Source of the DNA: Amycolatopsis sp. WQ 127309
GTDB lineage: Bacteria > Actinomycetota > Actinomycetes > Mycobacteriales > Pseudonocardiaceae
Reading direction: 5' to 3'
Length of the DNA stretch: 64,000 nucleotides
Assembly: GCF_023023025.1 (NCBI RefSeq)
Contig: NZ_CP095481.1
Coordinates: forward strand, 4,154,001-4,218,000
The position numbers and the translations under genes were made by a program. The notes beneath the pieces were generated by a model, which searched no databases, was not told where the DNA came from, and was given only the letters and a program-made list of their open reading frames with translations. Below are positions 1 through 7,957 of this stretch, in pieces (the stretch's first letter is position 1; every line of letters begins with the position of its first letter).

Positions 1-1
1 G

Positions 2-556
2 CGTGAGGAACTCGCCCAGCTGCGACGACCGCCGCTCGCCGGGACGCTCCTGCTCGGTGCCCTGGTCAACGCGGCCACGTTCGGCGTCTTCACGGCCTTG
101 GCGCCGCTGGCCGCCGGGATCGCGCCGGTGCCGCTGGTCCTCGCGATCTTCGGCATCGGCTGCTTCGCCGGCGTGACCGCGGCGGGCCGGCTCGCCGACC
201 GGTGGCCCGGCCGGGTCGTCGCGATCGGCGGGCTCCTGCTGCTCGCGGGCTGGGTCGTGCTGGCGCTGGTCCCGGCCGCGTTGCCCGTACTGGCCTTCAC
301 ACAGGGCGCGTTGTCGTTCGCCGTCGGAGGCACGGTGATCGCGCGGATCCTGCGGCTGGCCGCGGGCGCGCCGACGATGGCGGGGTCGTACGCGACGGCG
401 GCGCTGAACGTCGGCGCCGCCGCCGGCCCGGTGCTCGGGGCGGTTGCGGCGCCGGTCTGGACGGCCGTCGTCCTGATCGCGCTCGCTCAGGTGGTCGCGC
501 TGATGTGCAGGACCGCGTCGGCGCCGTCGAGGACCTCGGGGGTGAGCGGGAAGTAG
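2..556 (+). CDS. MFS drug exporter, C-terminal part (5' end outside window)
   Basis: The reading frame is open from the first bases of the window, so the start codon lies upstream. About 184 residues remain, with five or six hydrophobic segments rich in Ala, Leu, Val and Gly. The stretch starting ELAQLRRPPLAG and the following NAATFGVFTALAP resemble the second half of Cmx/CmrA-type chloramphenicol exporters of the major facilitator superfamily; this is family recall, not a search. The protein would sit in the cytoplasmic membrane and export a drug by proton antiport. The last 70 bases overlap the 3' end of the convergent erythromycin-esterase gene, and the polar tail after the last helix lies in this overlap. 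Substrate is unknown. Confidence 0.8.
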   Translation, partial: REELAQLRRPPLAGTLLLGALVNAATFGVFTALAPLAAGIAPVPLVLAIFGIGCFAGVTAAGRLADRWPGRVVAIGGLLLLAGWVVLALVPAALPVLAFTQGALSFAVGGTVIARILRLAAGAPTMAGSYATAALNVGAAAGPVLGAVAAPVWTAVVLIALAQVVALMCRTASAPSRTSGVSGK

Positions 557-1608
557 CCCGTCTCCGGGATCGCGTCCGTGCGCGTGCGGCCGGGCTCGAC
601 CGCGCGCACCAGGCCCCAGCCGTCGACGCGGTCCTGCAGCGACGCCTCGTAGGTCTCCGGCTCGGGCTCCCCAAGCCGGAGCGCCCCGCTGCGCCCGACG
701 CTCCCGGCGACGAAGACGTACCGCTCGCCCAGCAACGACCCCACGATGGCGCCGGCGCCGGACCACACGAGGTTCGCCACCGCCGAGTTCCAGGTGCTCG
801 TGCCGCGCTGCAGGTGGCTGTTGTGGGCGAACACCATCGTCGGCCCCCGCCGGTCTTCGAGGTCGCGGATGTCGAGGAGGTTCCGCGCCATGATCGCGTC
901 GCGGGTGCCGCTGAGGCGCGAATACCGTTCGGCGCCGTCGATCGCCGCCTGCTTGTGGTAGCGCAGCAGGCCGAGCCCGGCGGTGAGGTGCGTCCGCGCG
1001 CGGACCCACTCGGCGCGCGAGGTCGCCGCGATCCGCTCCGGCGCGCGGCTGTAGAGCGTGGTCAGCAGGTCGTCGGCGAGCGCGCGCAGGGCGTCGGCCG
1101 CCGGCGTGGCGCCGGGAGAAGCCGCCGCGTCCATCACGGCCTCCGTGCGGCTCCACCGGTCGTCGTCGCCGGCGAGGCTCGCGACGTCGACGTCGAGGCC
1201 CAGGTAGTCGCGGGCGTGTTCGAGGTAGCGCCGCGGGCTGGGCGCGCTCATCATCTCGGTGGACGCGTCGAAACCGTGGAACGCCAGGCGTTCCGCGGCC
1301 GGGAGGGGCTCGTTGTGCTCACGCATCCAGGCGACCAGCCGCCGGTTGGCGTCCAGCTCGCCGAAGCTGTGCGAGAAGCCTTCCTTCATCGCGGTGTCGA
1401 GGGTGCCGGCGCCGTCGCGGACGAAGCCGTCCACGGCGAGCGCGGCCACCCGGTCGGTCTCGAGGGCGATCGAGCGGAAGCCGTGGCCGGCCAGCTGGGC
1501 GAAGAGTGCGTTGCGCCGCAAGGGAAACGCCGGTTCCTGGTGCGACGGCTCGCCGTAGCCCAGCAGGGTGCACGACGCAGGGGCGAAGTCTCGGATGTCC
1601 TGACTCAT
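487..1608 (-). CDS. Erythromycin esterase family protein
   Basis: A 373-residue protein related to the erythromycin esterase (Ere) family, hydrolases known for opening the macrolide lactone. Visible family marks are GYGEPSHQEP near the N-terminus (Glu20, His23) and the later EGFSHSFGEL and AHNSHLQRG blocks carrying further His and Glu residues. The ATG at 1608 is preferred; a TTG three codons upstream (1617) is possible, and neither has a clear Shine-Dalgarno (SD) sequence. The gene is divergent from a double-HTH MerR-type regulator across 71 bases containing an inverted repeat, so it is probably controlled by that regulator. Many actinobacterial members of this family have no proven macrolide activity, so resistance is only an inference. 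Confidence 0.85.
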   Translation of the reverse strand: MSQDIRDFAPASCTLLGYGEPSHQEPAFPLRRNALFAQLAGHGFRSIALETDRVAALAVDGFVRDGAGTLDTAMKEGFSHSFGELDANRRLVAWMREHNEPLPAAERLAFHGFDASTEMMSAPSPRRYLEHARDYLGLDVDVASLAGDDDRWSRTEAVMDAAASPGATPAADALRALADDLLTTLYSRAPERIAATSRAEWVRARTHLTAGLGLLRYHKQAAIDGAERYSRLSGTRDAIMARNLLDIRDLEDRRGPTMVFAHNSHLQRGTSTWNSAVANLVWSGAGAIVGSLLGERYVFVAGSVGRSGALRLGEPEPETYEASLQDRVDGWGLVRAVEPGRTRTDAIPETGYFPLTPEVLDGADAVLHISATT

Positions 1609-1635
1609 GAGGCTCAAGCGTATCGTTGAAAGAAC

Positions 1636-1677
1636 GGTTGAGACCTGGTCGAAGCCGGACGCGGTAAAGTCTCAACC
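1636..1677. promoter_or_regulatory. Inverted repeat, candidate operator of the MerR-type regulator
   Basis: GGTTGAGAC (1636-1644) and GTCTCAACC (1669-1677) are perfect 9-bp inverted arms separated by 24 bases. They lie in the divergent space between the esterase and the regulator gene, ending two bases before its ATG. Position and symmetry suggest autoregulation and control of the esterase; no binding data are available from sequence alone. Confidence 0.55.
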
Positions 1678-1679
1678 CG

Positions 1680-2366
1680 ATGAGACCCGCCGACCTGGCC
1701 CGCGAGCACGGGCTCTCGACCCAGGCCGTCCGCAACTACGAGGCCGGCGGCTTCCTCCCGCCCGCGGACCGCACGCCGAGCGGCTACCGGGTCTACACCG
1801 GGACGCACGCGGCCGCGTTGCGCGCCTACCTGGCCCTGATCAGGGGATACGGCCACCCGACGGCCGGTCGCGTGATGCTCGCGCTGCACGACGACCACCT
1901 CGACGAGGCCCTGCTGGCCATCGACCGCGGCCACGCCCGGCTGCTGCGCGACCGCGAAACCCTCGGCTCGGTGCGCCGCGCCGTGGGCGACCTGACGGCG
2001 GAACCCGCGCCGGACCCCGGCGCGCGGACGATCGGCGAGCTGGCGCACCGGCTGCGCGTCACGCCGGCGACCCTGCGCAACTGGGAGCAGGCCGGCATCC
2101 TGGCGCCCGCGCGCGACGCCGCGGGCTACCGCGTCTACCGCGCGGAGGACGTCCGCGACGCCGACCTCGCCCACCTCCTGCGCCGCGGCGGCTACCCGCT
2201 GGGGCACATCGCCACGGTGGTCGAGCAGATCCGGACGGCCGGCGGCACCGAGGAGCTGTCCCGCGCGCTGGCCGGCTGGCAGGCGCGGCTCACGGCCCAG
2301 GGCGTCGCCATGCTCGACGCGTCGGCCCGCCTCGGCGACTACCTGGCCTTGCGGCGGCGGACGTAG
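1680..2366 (+). CDS. MerR-family regulator with two HTH domains (TioE-like)
   Basis: A 228-residue protein with two winged-helix MerR-type DNA-binding motifs in one chain. The first is at about residues 1-45 (LAREHGLSTQAVRNYEAGG, then SGYRVYT). The second is at about residues 117-160 (ELAHRLRVTPATLRNWEQ, then AGYRVYRAEDV). Normal MerR proteins have one such domain plus a dimerising coiled coil; this duplicated form is common in actinomycetes, often near resistance genes. The start is an ATG directly behind a 9-bp inverted repeat with no SD sequence, so the transcript may be leaderless. It likely controls itself and the divergent esterase. Its 3' end overlaps the next minus-strand gene by 28 bases. 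Confidence 0.88.
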   Translation: MRPADLAREHGLSTQAVRNYEAGGFLPPADRTPSGYRVYTGTHAAALRAYLALIRGYGHPTAGRVMLALHDDHLDEALLAIDRGHARLLRDRETLGSVRRAVGDLTAEPAPDPGARTIGELAHRLRVTPATLRNWEQAGILAPARDAAGYRVYRAEDVRDADLAHLLRRGGYPLGHIATVVEQIRTAGGTEELSRALAGWQARLTAQGVAMLDASARLGDYLALRRRT

Positions 2367-2536
2367 TGGGTGATCAGCAGGACGGTGCAGACCAGGGCGA
2401 CCGAGCCGGCGACCATGCGGAGGGTGAAATCCAGTCCGGTCGCGGAACCGATGGCGTTGGTTCCGGCGCTGACGGCGAGGACCACCCAGAGGACCGGAAC
2501 GATGGTGCGGGCGGGGGCGATGGTGTTGTTTTCCAT
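2339..2536 (-). CDS. Small two-helix membrane protein
   Basis: A 65-residue protein starting MENNTIAPA with two hydrophobic segments (about residues 10-28 and 38-56) and a basic tail (HYVRRRKAR). No family is recognised. The ATG at 2536 is chosen over an in-frame start at 2608 because the upstream extension is Arg/Pro-rich and because a 16-bp dyad lies 59 bases upstream. That dyad is nearly identical to one in front of the ABC exporter at 4.6 kb, so the gene probably belongs to the same regulon as the adjacent two-component system. It may be a small stress or accessory protein for the transporter. Confidence 0.6.
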   Translation of the reverse strand: MENNTIAPARTIVPVLWVVLAVSAGTNAIGSATGLDFTLRMVAGSVALVCTVLLITHYVRRRKAR

Positions 2537-2595
2537 GGCCAGAACGCTAAAGCGGCGCGGCGGCCGGTTCACTGGCCTGCGCACCCGGAATCGGG

Positions 2596-2611
2596 GTAGC
2601 GCCTGCACTAC
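2596..2611 (-). promoter_or_regulatory. 16-bp dyad, candidate response-regulator box (copy 1)
   Basis: Read on the minus strand it is GTAGTGCAGGCGCTAC, an inverted repeat with 7-bp arms around a 2-bp centre and one mismatch. Fifteen of its 16 bases match the site at 4500-4515, and the identical stretch runs on into CCCCG. It stands 59 bases before the small membrane protein's ATG, a plausible activator position for a NarL/LuxR-type regulator. Confidence 0.6.
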
Positions 2612-2620
2612 CGCCGAGCG

Positions 2621-3271
2621 TCAGCTGTCGCGGCCGAGGTAGGCGAGCACGGCCAGCACCCGCCGGTGGCCACCCTCGTCCGAGGGCAGGTCGAGCTTCT
2701 GGAAGATGTTGCGGATGTGCTTGAGCACCGCGCCGTCGCTGACGACCAGCAGTTCGGCAATGGTGCCGTTGTTGTAGCCCTCGGCCATCAGCGCCAGCAC
2801 CTCGCGCTCGCGCGCGGTGAGCGCGTCCAGGGGGTCCTTCGCGCGGCTGCGGGCCATCAGCTGGCCGATCACCTCGGGGTCCATCGCGGTGCCGCCCTTC
2901 GCGACGCGCTGCAGCGCGTCGAGGAACCGCTCGACCTTGCCGACCCGCTCCTTGAGCAGGTAGCCGACCCCGCCGACGCCGTCGGCCAGCAGTTCGACCG
3001 CGTAGCTCGTCTCGACGTGGGCCGAGAGCACCAGCACCGGCAGGCCCGGGTGGATCTCGCGGGCCCGGACGGCGGCGCGCAACCCCTCGTCGCGGTGCGT
3101 CGGCGGCATGCGCACGTCCATCACGACGGCGTCCGGCCGGTCCTTTTCGACGAACTCGAGGAAGTCCTCGGCGTTGTCGAACGACGCGGCCACCTCGATG
3201 CCCGACGTCTTCAGCAGCAGCGAAAGTCCTTCGCGCAACAGGGCGTCGTCCTCGGCGATCACGACCCGCAT
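2621..3271 (-). CDS. NarL/LuxR-type response regulator
   Basis: A 216-residue two-domain regulator. The receiver domain (about residues 1-120) has the acidic pocket Glu7-Asp8-Asp9, the phospho-acceptor Asp52 in VVMDVRMP and Lys107 in YLLKE. The LuxR-type HTH (about 148-205) contains LTAREREVLALMAEG. The gene overlaps the upstream kinase gene by 13 bases, so the two are co-translated and form a cognate pair. The loop after the phosphorylation site (PPTHRDEGL) is the form seen in actinobacterial LiaR-like regulators of cell-envelope stress. The likely target boxes are the dyads at 2596 and 4500. Confidence 0.93.
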   Translation of the reverse strand: MRVVIAEDDALLREGLSLLLKTSGIEVAASFDNAEDFLEFVEKDRPDAVVMDVRMPPTHRDEGLRAAVRAREIHPGLPVLVLSAHVETSYAVELLADGVGGVGYLLKERVGKVERFLDALQRVAKGGTAMDPEVIGQLMARSRAKDPLDALTAREREVLALMAEGYNNGTIAELLVVSDGAVLKHIRNIFQKLDLPSDEGGHRRVLAVLAYLGRDS

Positions 3272-4461
3272 GGCAGCTCCACTCGCAGCTCGGTCGGCCC
3301 ACCGGGTGGGCTGGTCAGGGTGAGGGTCCCGTCGAAGGCCTCGGCGCGCCGCCGGATGCCGGCGAGCCCGCTGCCGCCGGTCTCCACGGCGCCGCCGCGG
3401 CCGTCGTCGCGGATGTCGATGGTCAGCAGGCCCGCGGGGCCGCCGAGGGTGATCTCGATCTTCGACGCGTCGGCGTGCTTGGTCACGTTGGCCAGCGCCT
3501 CGGCCACGACGAAGTACGCGGCGGCCTCGACCGCGGCAGGCCGTCCGGCGTCGTTCTCGACGGTGAGCGCGACCGGCACCGGGCTGCGTTCGCCGAGGGC
3601 GCGCACCGCGCCGGCCAGCCCGCGTTCGCTCAGCAGCGGCGGGTAGATGCTGCGCACGACGGTCCGCAGTTCGGCCAGCGCGTCGGTCGCGGTGTCCTGC
3701 GCCTTGACCAGCAGGTCCCGCACGGTGTCCGGGTCCCGCTCGTACAGCTGCCCGGCGATGCCCAGCTGGAGCACGACGGCGGCGATCCGCGCCTGCGTGC
3801 CGTCGTGCAGGTCACGCTCGATGCGGCGCAGTTCGGCACCGTGCGCCTCCAGGGCGGCGGCCCGGGTCGCGGTCAGTTCGGCGACGCGGTCGGCCAGGAC
3901 GACGCCCGCGCCGGGCTTGAGCAGCGACCGCGCGGTACGGGCCTGCCAGCGCGCGACCACCGGCGCGAGGAACAACGTCACCGCGGCCATCACGACGCCG
4001 CTGAGCACGGCCAGCCCGGCGGTCGGCCACGAGTGCACGAGGATCCCCATCGACGCCTCGATCCCGCCGGGCACCGCCGGCCAGACGGCGGCCGTGACGA
4101 CCTGCTGGACCGCGCCGAGCGGCAGGCCGATCGCCATCGCGCCGATGAGCATCCCGGTCGCGGCGTGGATCGCCAGCCACGCGACGTCGCGGCGCGTTGC
4201 CGGGTCGGTCACGGGGTTGCCGTCGCGGTAGGGCTCGGGGATCGGCTCGCCGAGCGCGCGGGCGGCCCGGCGGCGATCGAGCCGGACGACCTTGCGCGAC
4301 AGCCGGATCGCGGGCGCCACCGACGGGATCCCGATGCCGAACGGGCACAGCACGAGCACGACGAGCAGCCCGACGAGGGCGAAGATCGACAACAGCGACG
4401 TCGCCGCCCCGGCCAGCAGGTAGCGCACCGCCGACCAGCAGGCACGCAAGCGGGTCGTCAC
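3259..4461 (-). CDS. Sensor histidine kinase (HisKA_3 type) with N-terminal membrane domain
   Basis: A 400-residue membrane kinase starting at a GTG. Hydrophobic segments lie near residues 17-45, 95-125 and 148-170. The dimerisation/phospho-acceptor motif is RIERDLHDGTQARI with His219, followed by a HATPase_c domain with ANVTKHA (N box), DDGRGG and GSGLAGIRRR. It is the cognate sensor of the overlapping response-regulator gene. The region before the His box resembles the membrane 'sensor' module of actinobacterial kinases paired with MacB-like or ABC-2 exporters. The gene is divergent from such an exporter, and a shared dyad at 4500-4515 lies in the divergent promoter, so the system probably senses membrane-active compounds. 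Confidence 0.92.
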   Translation of the reverse strand: MTTRLRACWSAVRYLLAGAATSLLSIFALVGLLVVLVLCPFGIGIPSVAPAIRLSRKVVRLDRRRAARALGEPIPEPYRDGNPVTDPATRRDVAWLAIHAATGMLIGAMAIGLPLGAVQQVVTAAVWPAVPGGIEASMGILVHSWPTAGLAVLSGVVMAAVTLFLAPVVARWQARTARSLLKPGAGVVLADRVAELTATRAAALEAHGAELRRIERDLHDGTQARIAAVVLQLGIAGQLYERDPDTVRDLLVKAQDTATDALAELRTVVRSIYPPLLSERGLAGAVRALGERSPVPVALTVENDAGRPAAVEAAAYFVVAEALANVTKHADASKIEITLGGPAGLLTIDIRDDGRGGAVETGGSGLAGIRRRAEAFDGTLTLTSPPGGPTELRVELPCGS

Positions 4462-4499
4462 GCCGTCAGTGTCCCACCGAGGCGCACCCCACCGCCGTG

Positions 4500-4515
4500 G
4501 TGGTGCAGGCGCTAC
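4500..4515 (+). promoter_or_regulatory. 16-bp dyad, candidate response-regulator box (copy 2)
   Basis: GTGGTGCAGGCGCTAC differs by one base from the box upstream of the small membrane protein at 2.5 kb (read in the direction of its gene). It sits 38 bases from the kinase start and 79 bases from the exporter ATPase start, in the divergent promoter region, so it could control both. Confidence 0.6.
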
Positions 4516-4594
4516 CCCGGATCCACCTCCCCACGGGATCGATCGGACACCGCCACGAACCTAGTTTTGTTGCTACAGAACGAAAGGGATCGTG

Positions 4595-5329
4595 ATGACC
4601 ACAGGGTATGCGCTGGAGCTGGCCGAGGTGCGGAAGGTGTACGGCCGCGGCGACGGCGCCGTCACCGCGCTCGACGGGGTGTCCGTGGGGGTGCCGCGCG
4701 GGACGTTCACCGCCGTGATGGGGCCGTCCGGTTCCGGCAAGAGCACGTTCCTGCACTGCGCGGCCGGGCTCGACCGGCCGACGTCGGGCCGGGTCCTGCT
4801 GGGCGACACCGAGATCGGCAAGCTGAAGGAAACCGCGCTCACGCAGCTGCGGCGCAGCCGGATCGGGTTCGTCTTCCAGGCCTACAACCTGCTGCCGTCG
4901 CTGAACGTGCTGCAGAACATCACGTTGCCGACGCGGCTGGCCGGCAGCAAGCCGGATCCGCACTGGCTGCGCGAAATCGTCGAAGGCGTCGGCATCGCGA
5001 AGAAGCTCGAACACCGGCCTTCGGAGCTGTCCGGCGGGCAGCAGCAGCGCGTCGCGATCGCCCGGGCGCTCGTCACCCGGCCCGAGGTCGTGCTGGCCGA
5101 CGAGCCGACCGGCGCGCTCGACACCCGCACCGGACGGCAGGTGCTCGACCTGCTCCGCGCCGTCGTCGAAGGCATGGGCCAGACCGTCCTGATGGTCACG
5201 CACGACCCGGTCGCGGCTTCGGCGGCACACGGCGTCCTCTTCCTCGCCGACGGCAGGCTCGCCGGCCACCTCACGCAGCCCACGCCCGAGCGGGTCGCGG
5301 AGCGCATGACGCACCTCGGGGAGTGGTGA
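4595..5329 (+). CDS. ABC exporter ATP-binding protein (MacB/LolD type)
   Basis: A 244-residue ATPase with Walker A GPSGSGKS (residues 43-50), signature LSGGQ (145-149), Walker B VVLADEP and H-loop MVTHDP. Length and the FQAYNLLPSLNVLQN segment place it in the MacB/LolD group that powers FtsX-like permeases in antimicrobial-peptide export or membrane-stress relief. The ATG at 4595 is preferred over the GTG at 4592 because it has better spacing to the upstream GAAAGG. The stop overlaps the permease GTG, so both are translated together. It lies divergent from the two-component system that presumably regulates it. Confidence 0.93.
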   Translation: MTTGYALELAEVRKVYGRGDGAVTALDGVSVGVPRGTFTAVMGPSGSGKSTFLHCAAGLDRPTSGRVLLGDTEIGKLKETALTQLRRSRIGFVFQAYNLLPSLNVLQNITLPTRLAGSKPDPHWLREIVEGVGIAKKLEHRPSELSGGQQQRVAIARALVTRPEVVLADEPTGALDTRTGRQVLDLLRAVVEGMGQTVLMVTHDPVAASAAHGVLFLADGRLAGHLTQPTPERVAERMTHLGEW

Positions 5330-7875
5330 CCGTGCTGACCCTGGCCCTGCAGACGATCCGGACGCGCATCGGCGGTTTCGCCGGCGCGTTCGTCGCGATC
5401 CTGTGCGGCGCGGCCCTGGTGGCCGCGTGCGGGATCCTCATGGAGTCCGGCCTGCGCGCCGGCGTCCCGACGCAGCGGTACGCGGCCGCGGCCGTCGTCG
5501 TCGGCGGCACCCAGTCGGTGCGGCCGCCCGGCGCCGACGCGCTGTCGTCGGAGCAGGTCGCCGAGCAGGCCACCGTGCCCGCGGACCTGACCGGCCGGCT
5601 CGCCGCGGTCCCCGGCGTCCGCGCCGCGGTGGCGGAGCAGAGCTTCCCAGCGCAGGTGGTGACTCGCGACGGGCAGCTGCTGACCGACGTCCCGTCGCTC
5701 GGGCACAACTGGGACGCGGCGGTCCTGGCGCCGTTCACGCTGAGCGCCGGCCGGGCGCCGTCGACCGACGGCGAGGTCGTGCTCGACGCCGACCTGGCCC
5801 AGCGCGCCGGCGTCGTCGTCGGCGACCAGGTGCGCGTCATGACGCGGTCGACGCCGGTGCCGTTCCGGGTGTCCGGCGTCGCGACCGCGGCAGGCCTGTC
5901 GCGGCAGTCGGCGCTGTTCTTCACGACGTCCCAGGCCGCTCACCTGGCCGCTCGGCCGGGCCAGGTGAACGCGATCGGCGTCCTGGCCGAGCCGGGCGTC
6001 GCTCCGGACGCGCTCGCCGACCGCGTGCGGGCCGCGACGGCCGGGGCGCCGGTCGAGGTGACCAGCGGCGTCGAGCGCAGCACCGTCGAGTTCCTCGACG
6101 TCAGCCAGACCCGCACGCTGCTGCTCGCGATCGCCGGCTCGTTCGGCGGGTTCGCGCTGATGGTGGCGGTGTTCGTGGTGGCGAGCACCCTGGCGCTCAC
6201 GATCAACCAGCGGCGGCGCGAGTTCGCGTTGCTGCGGGCCGTCGCGGCGACGCCGAAGCAGATCCGCAAGCTCATCGGCGTCGAGACGACGCTCATCGCG
6301 CTGGTCGCCGGCGTGCTCGGCAGCCTGCTCGGGCTGGCGGTCGCCGCCGGGATGCGCGACGCGTTCGCCGCGATCGGCGTCATCCCGGCGGACTTCGGCC
6401 TGGTGATCGGACCGCTTCCGCTGGTGGCCGCGGTGGTCCTCGGCCTGGGCGCGGCGCGGCTGGCGGCCTGGACGGCGTCGCGACGGCCGTCGACGATCAA
6501 GCCGGTCGAGGCGCTCGGCGAAGCCGCGGTGGAGCGGCGTGAGCTCGGCAAGGTCCGGCTCGTCACGGGCTGGGCGCTGGTGCTGATCGGCCTCGGCGGC
6601 GCGGCGGTCCCGCTGTTCGTGCACGGCGACGCGGGCACGGCGGCGTCGTCGATGGCGACGCTCGTGACCGTCATCGGGCTGGCGGTCGTGGGGCCGCAGG
6701 TGGTCGGGCTGCTGGTGCGGGTGCTCGCGCCGGTGCTGTCGCGGGTGTCGCGGATCAGCGGCTACCTGGCCGCGGCGAACAGCCAGGCCAACACCCGCCG
6801 GCTGGCGGCGGCGGTGACCCCGCTGATGCTGGCGGTCGCGTTCGCGCTGTCGATGTTCTACAGCCAGACGTCGGCCTCGGCGGCCGCCGAGCAGCAGACG
6901 ACGCGGTCGACCACGGCGGACTACGTGCTCACGAGCCCGGCGGGCGGCATCTCCCCGGAGGTGGCCGAGGCGGTCCGCCGCGTCCCGGGCGTGGCGGCGG
7001 CGACCCCGGTGGTGCGCACCCAGGTGATCGTGGCGACGCCCACGGGCGAAGACATCGACGTCCAGAGCCTGCCCGCGCAGGGCCTGCTGGGCGACCAGGC
7101 CGGCGCGACCCTGGACCTGGGCGTCTCGGCCGGCCGCTTGGCGGACCTGCGGGGCGACACGGTGGCGCTGAGCGAGTCGGAGGCGAGCTGGCTGGACAAG
7201 AAGATCGGCGACCAGGTGGAGTTCTATTACGGAGACGGGGCTCCGGCCACCCTCCGCCTGGTAGCGACGTACAAGCACGACTTGGCCTTCGGCGACTTCG
7301 TGCTGCCTGCTCCGTTGGCTCGTGCGCACACAGGTGACCAGCTGGACGACTCGGTCCTGGTCCGCCGTTCGCCCACCGCGGACCCGTCGGCCGTGTCCGC
7401 GGCTTTGGGTGCGGTCGCCGAGCGCTACCCCGGCTTGGGTTTCACCGCGGCATCCCCGGAAACGGGCGGCCAGCGCCAGGCCCAGTTCTACCTGAACCTG
7501 GTGGCGGTCGGCGTGCTGATCGGCTACGTGGCGATTTCGGTGGCCAACACCCTGGTGATGAGCACCGCCCAGCGCGGCCGCGAGTTCGCGTTGATGCGCT
7601 TGGTGGGCACCACGCGGGGCCAGGTGATCCGGATGATGCGCCTGGAGGCACTGGCCACGGTCGGCGTCGCGGTGGTGGTCGGGACGCTGGTTCCGTTGGT
7701 ACCGCTGGCGTTGCTTAACATGGGCCTGCGGGGGACGGTGGTGCCGTCGGGCTCGCCGACCGTCTACTGGGGAATCATCGCGGGCGCGGTGCTGCTGGGA
7801 CTGCTGTCGATGGGCCTGTCGACCCGGGCGGCGCTACGAACCAAGCCGATCGACGCCATCGGGCTGCGGGAGTAG
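5326..7875 (+). CDS. FtsX-like ABC permease with two FtsX domains
   Basis: An 849-residue permease starting at a GTG that overlaps the ATPase stop in a GTGA. It has an N-terminal helix, an extracellular domain of about 220 residues, a first FtsX block of three helices (about residues 265-390), then a second large external domain and a last set of helices ending in TKPIDAIGLRE. Paired repeats such as RRREFALLRAVAATPKQIRKL and the later GREFALMRLVGTTRGQV show that the protein is an internal duplication of the FtsX unit. It should export or shed an amphipathic compound with the ATPase. A strong hairpin follows directly. Confidence 0.92.
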   Translation: MTVLTLALQTIRTRIGGFAGAFVAILCGAALVAACGILMESGLRAGVPTQRYAAAAVVVGGTQSVRPPGADALSSEQVAEQATVPADLTGRLAAVPGVRAAVAEQSFPAQVVTRDGQLLTDVPSLGHNWDAAVLAPFTLSAGRAPSTDGEVVLDADLAQRAGVVVGDQVRVMTRSTPVPFRVSGVATAAGLSRQSALFFTTSQAAHLAARPGQVNAIGVLAEPGVAPDALADRVRAATAGAPVEVTSGVERSTVEFLDVSQTRTLLLAIAGSFGGFALMVAVFVVASTLALTINQRRREFALLRAVAATPKQIRKLIGVETTLIALVAGVLGSLLGLAVAAGMRDAFAAIGVIPADFGLVIGPLPLVAAVVLGLGAARLAAWTASRRPSTIKPVEALGEAAVERRELGKVRLVTGWALVLIGLGGAAVPLFVHGDAGTAASSMATLVTVIGLAVVGPQVVGLLVRVLAPVLSRVSRISGYLAAANSQANTRRLAAAVTPLMLAVAFALSMFYSQTSASAAAEQQTTRSTTADYVLTSPAGGISPEVAEAVRRVPGVAAATPVVRTQVIVATPTGEDIDVQSLPAQGLLGDQAGATLDLGVSAGRLADLRGDTVALSESEASWLDKKIGDQVEFYYGDGAPATLRLVATYKHDLAFGDFVLPAPLARAHTGDQLDDSVLVRRSPTADPSAVSAALGAVAERYPGLGFTAASPETGGQRQAQFYLNLVAVGVLIGYVAISVANTLVMSTAQRGREFALMRLVGTTRGQVIRMMRLEALATVGVAVVVGTLVPLVPLALLNMGLRGTVVPSGSPTVYWGIIAGAVLLGLLSMGLSTRAALRTKPIDAIGLRE

Positions 7876-7881
7876 CCGCGG

Positions 7882-7919
7882 ATCCGCCCTGCTGCAGTCA
7901 GCACTGCGGCAGGGCGGAT
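7882..7919. terminator. Bidirectional terminator hairpin
   Basis: Arms ATCCGCCCTGCTGCAG (7882-7897) and CTGCGGCAGGGCGGAT (7904-7919) form a 16-bp stem with a single T-G wobble and a 6-base loop. It lies between the convergent permease and AfsR-like genes and can serve both. Confidence 0.85.
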
Positions 7920-7957
7920 ATTCGCAGGTCGGTTTCACCCGAGGCAGCTGCATGGCC

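Noticed and set aside
1..2366. Macrolide resistance island acquired on a mobile element
   Set aside because: Base composition equals the surroundings and no transposase, integrase or terminal repeats flank the genes.
3475..5325. Very long open frame running into the FtsX permease
   Set aside because: The upstream part is antisense to the kinase gene and lies in a shifted frame of the ATPase; the real start is the GTG at 5326 overlapping the ATPase stop.
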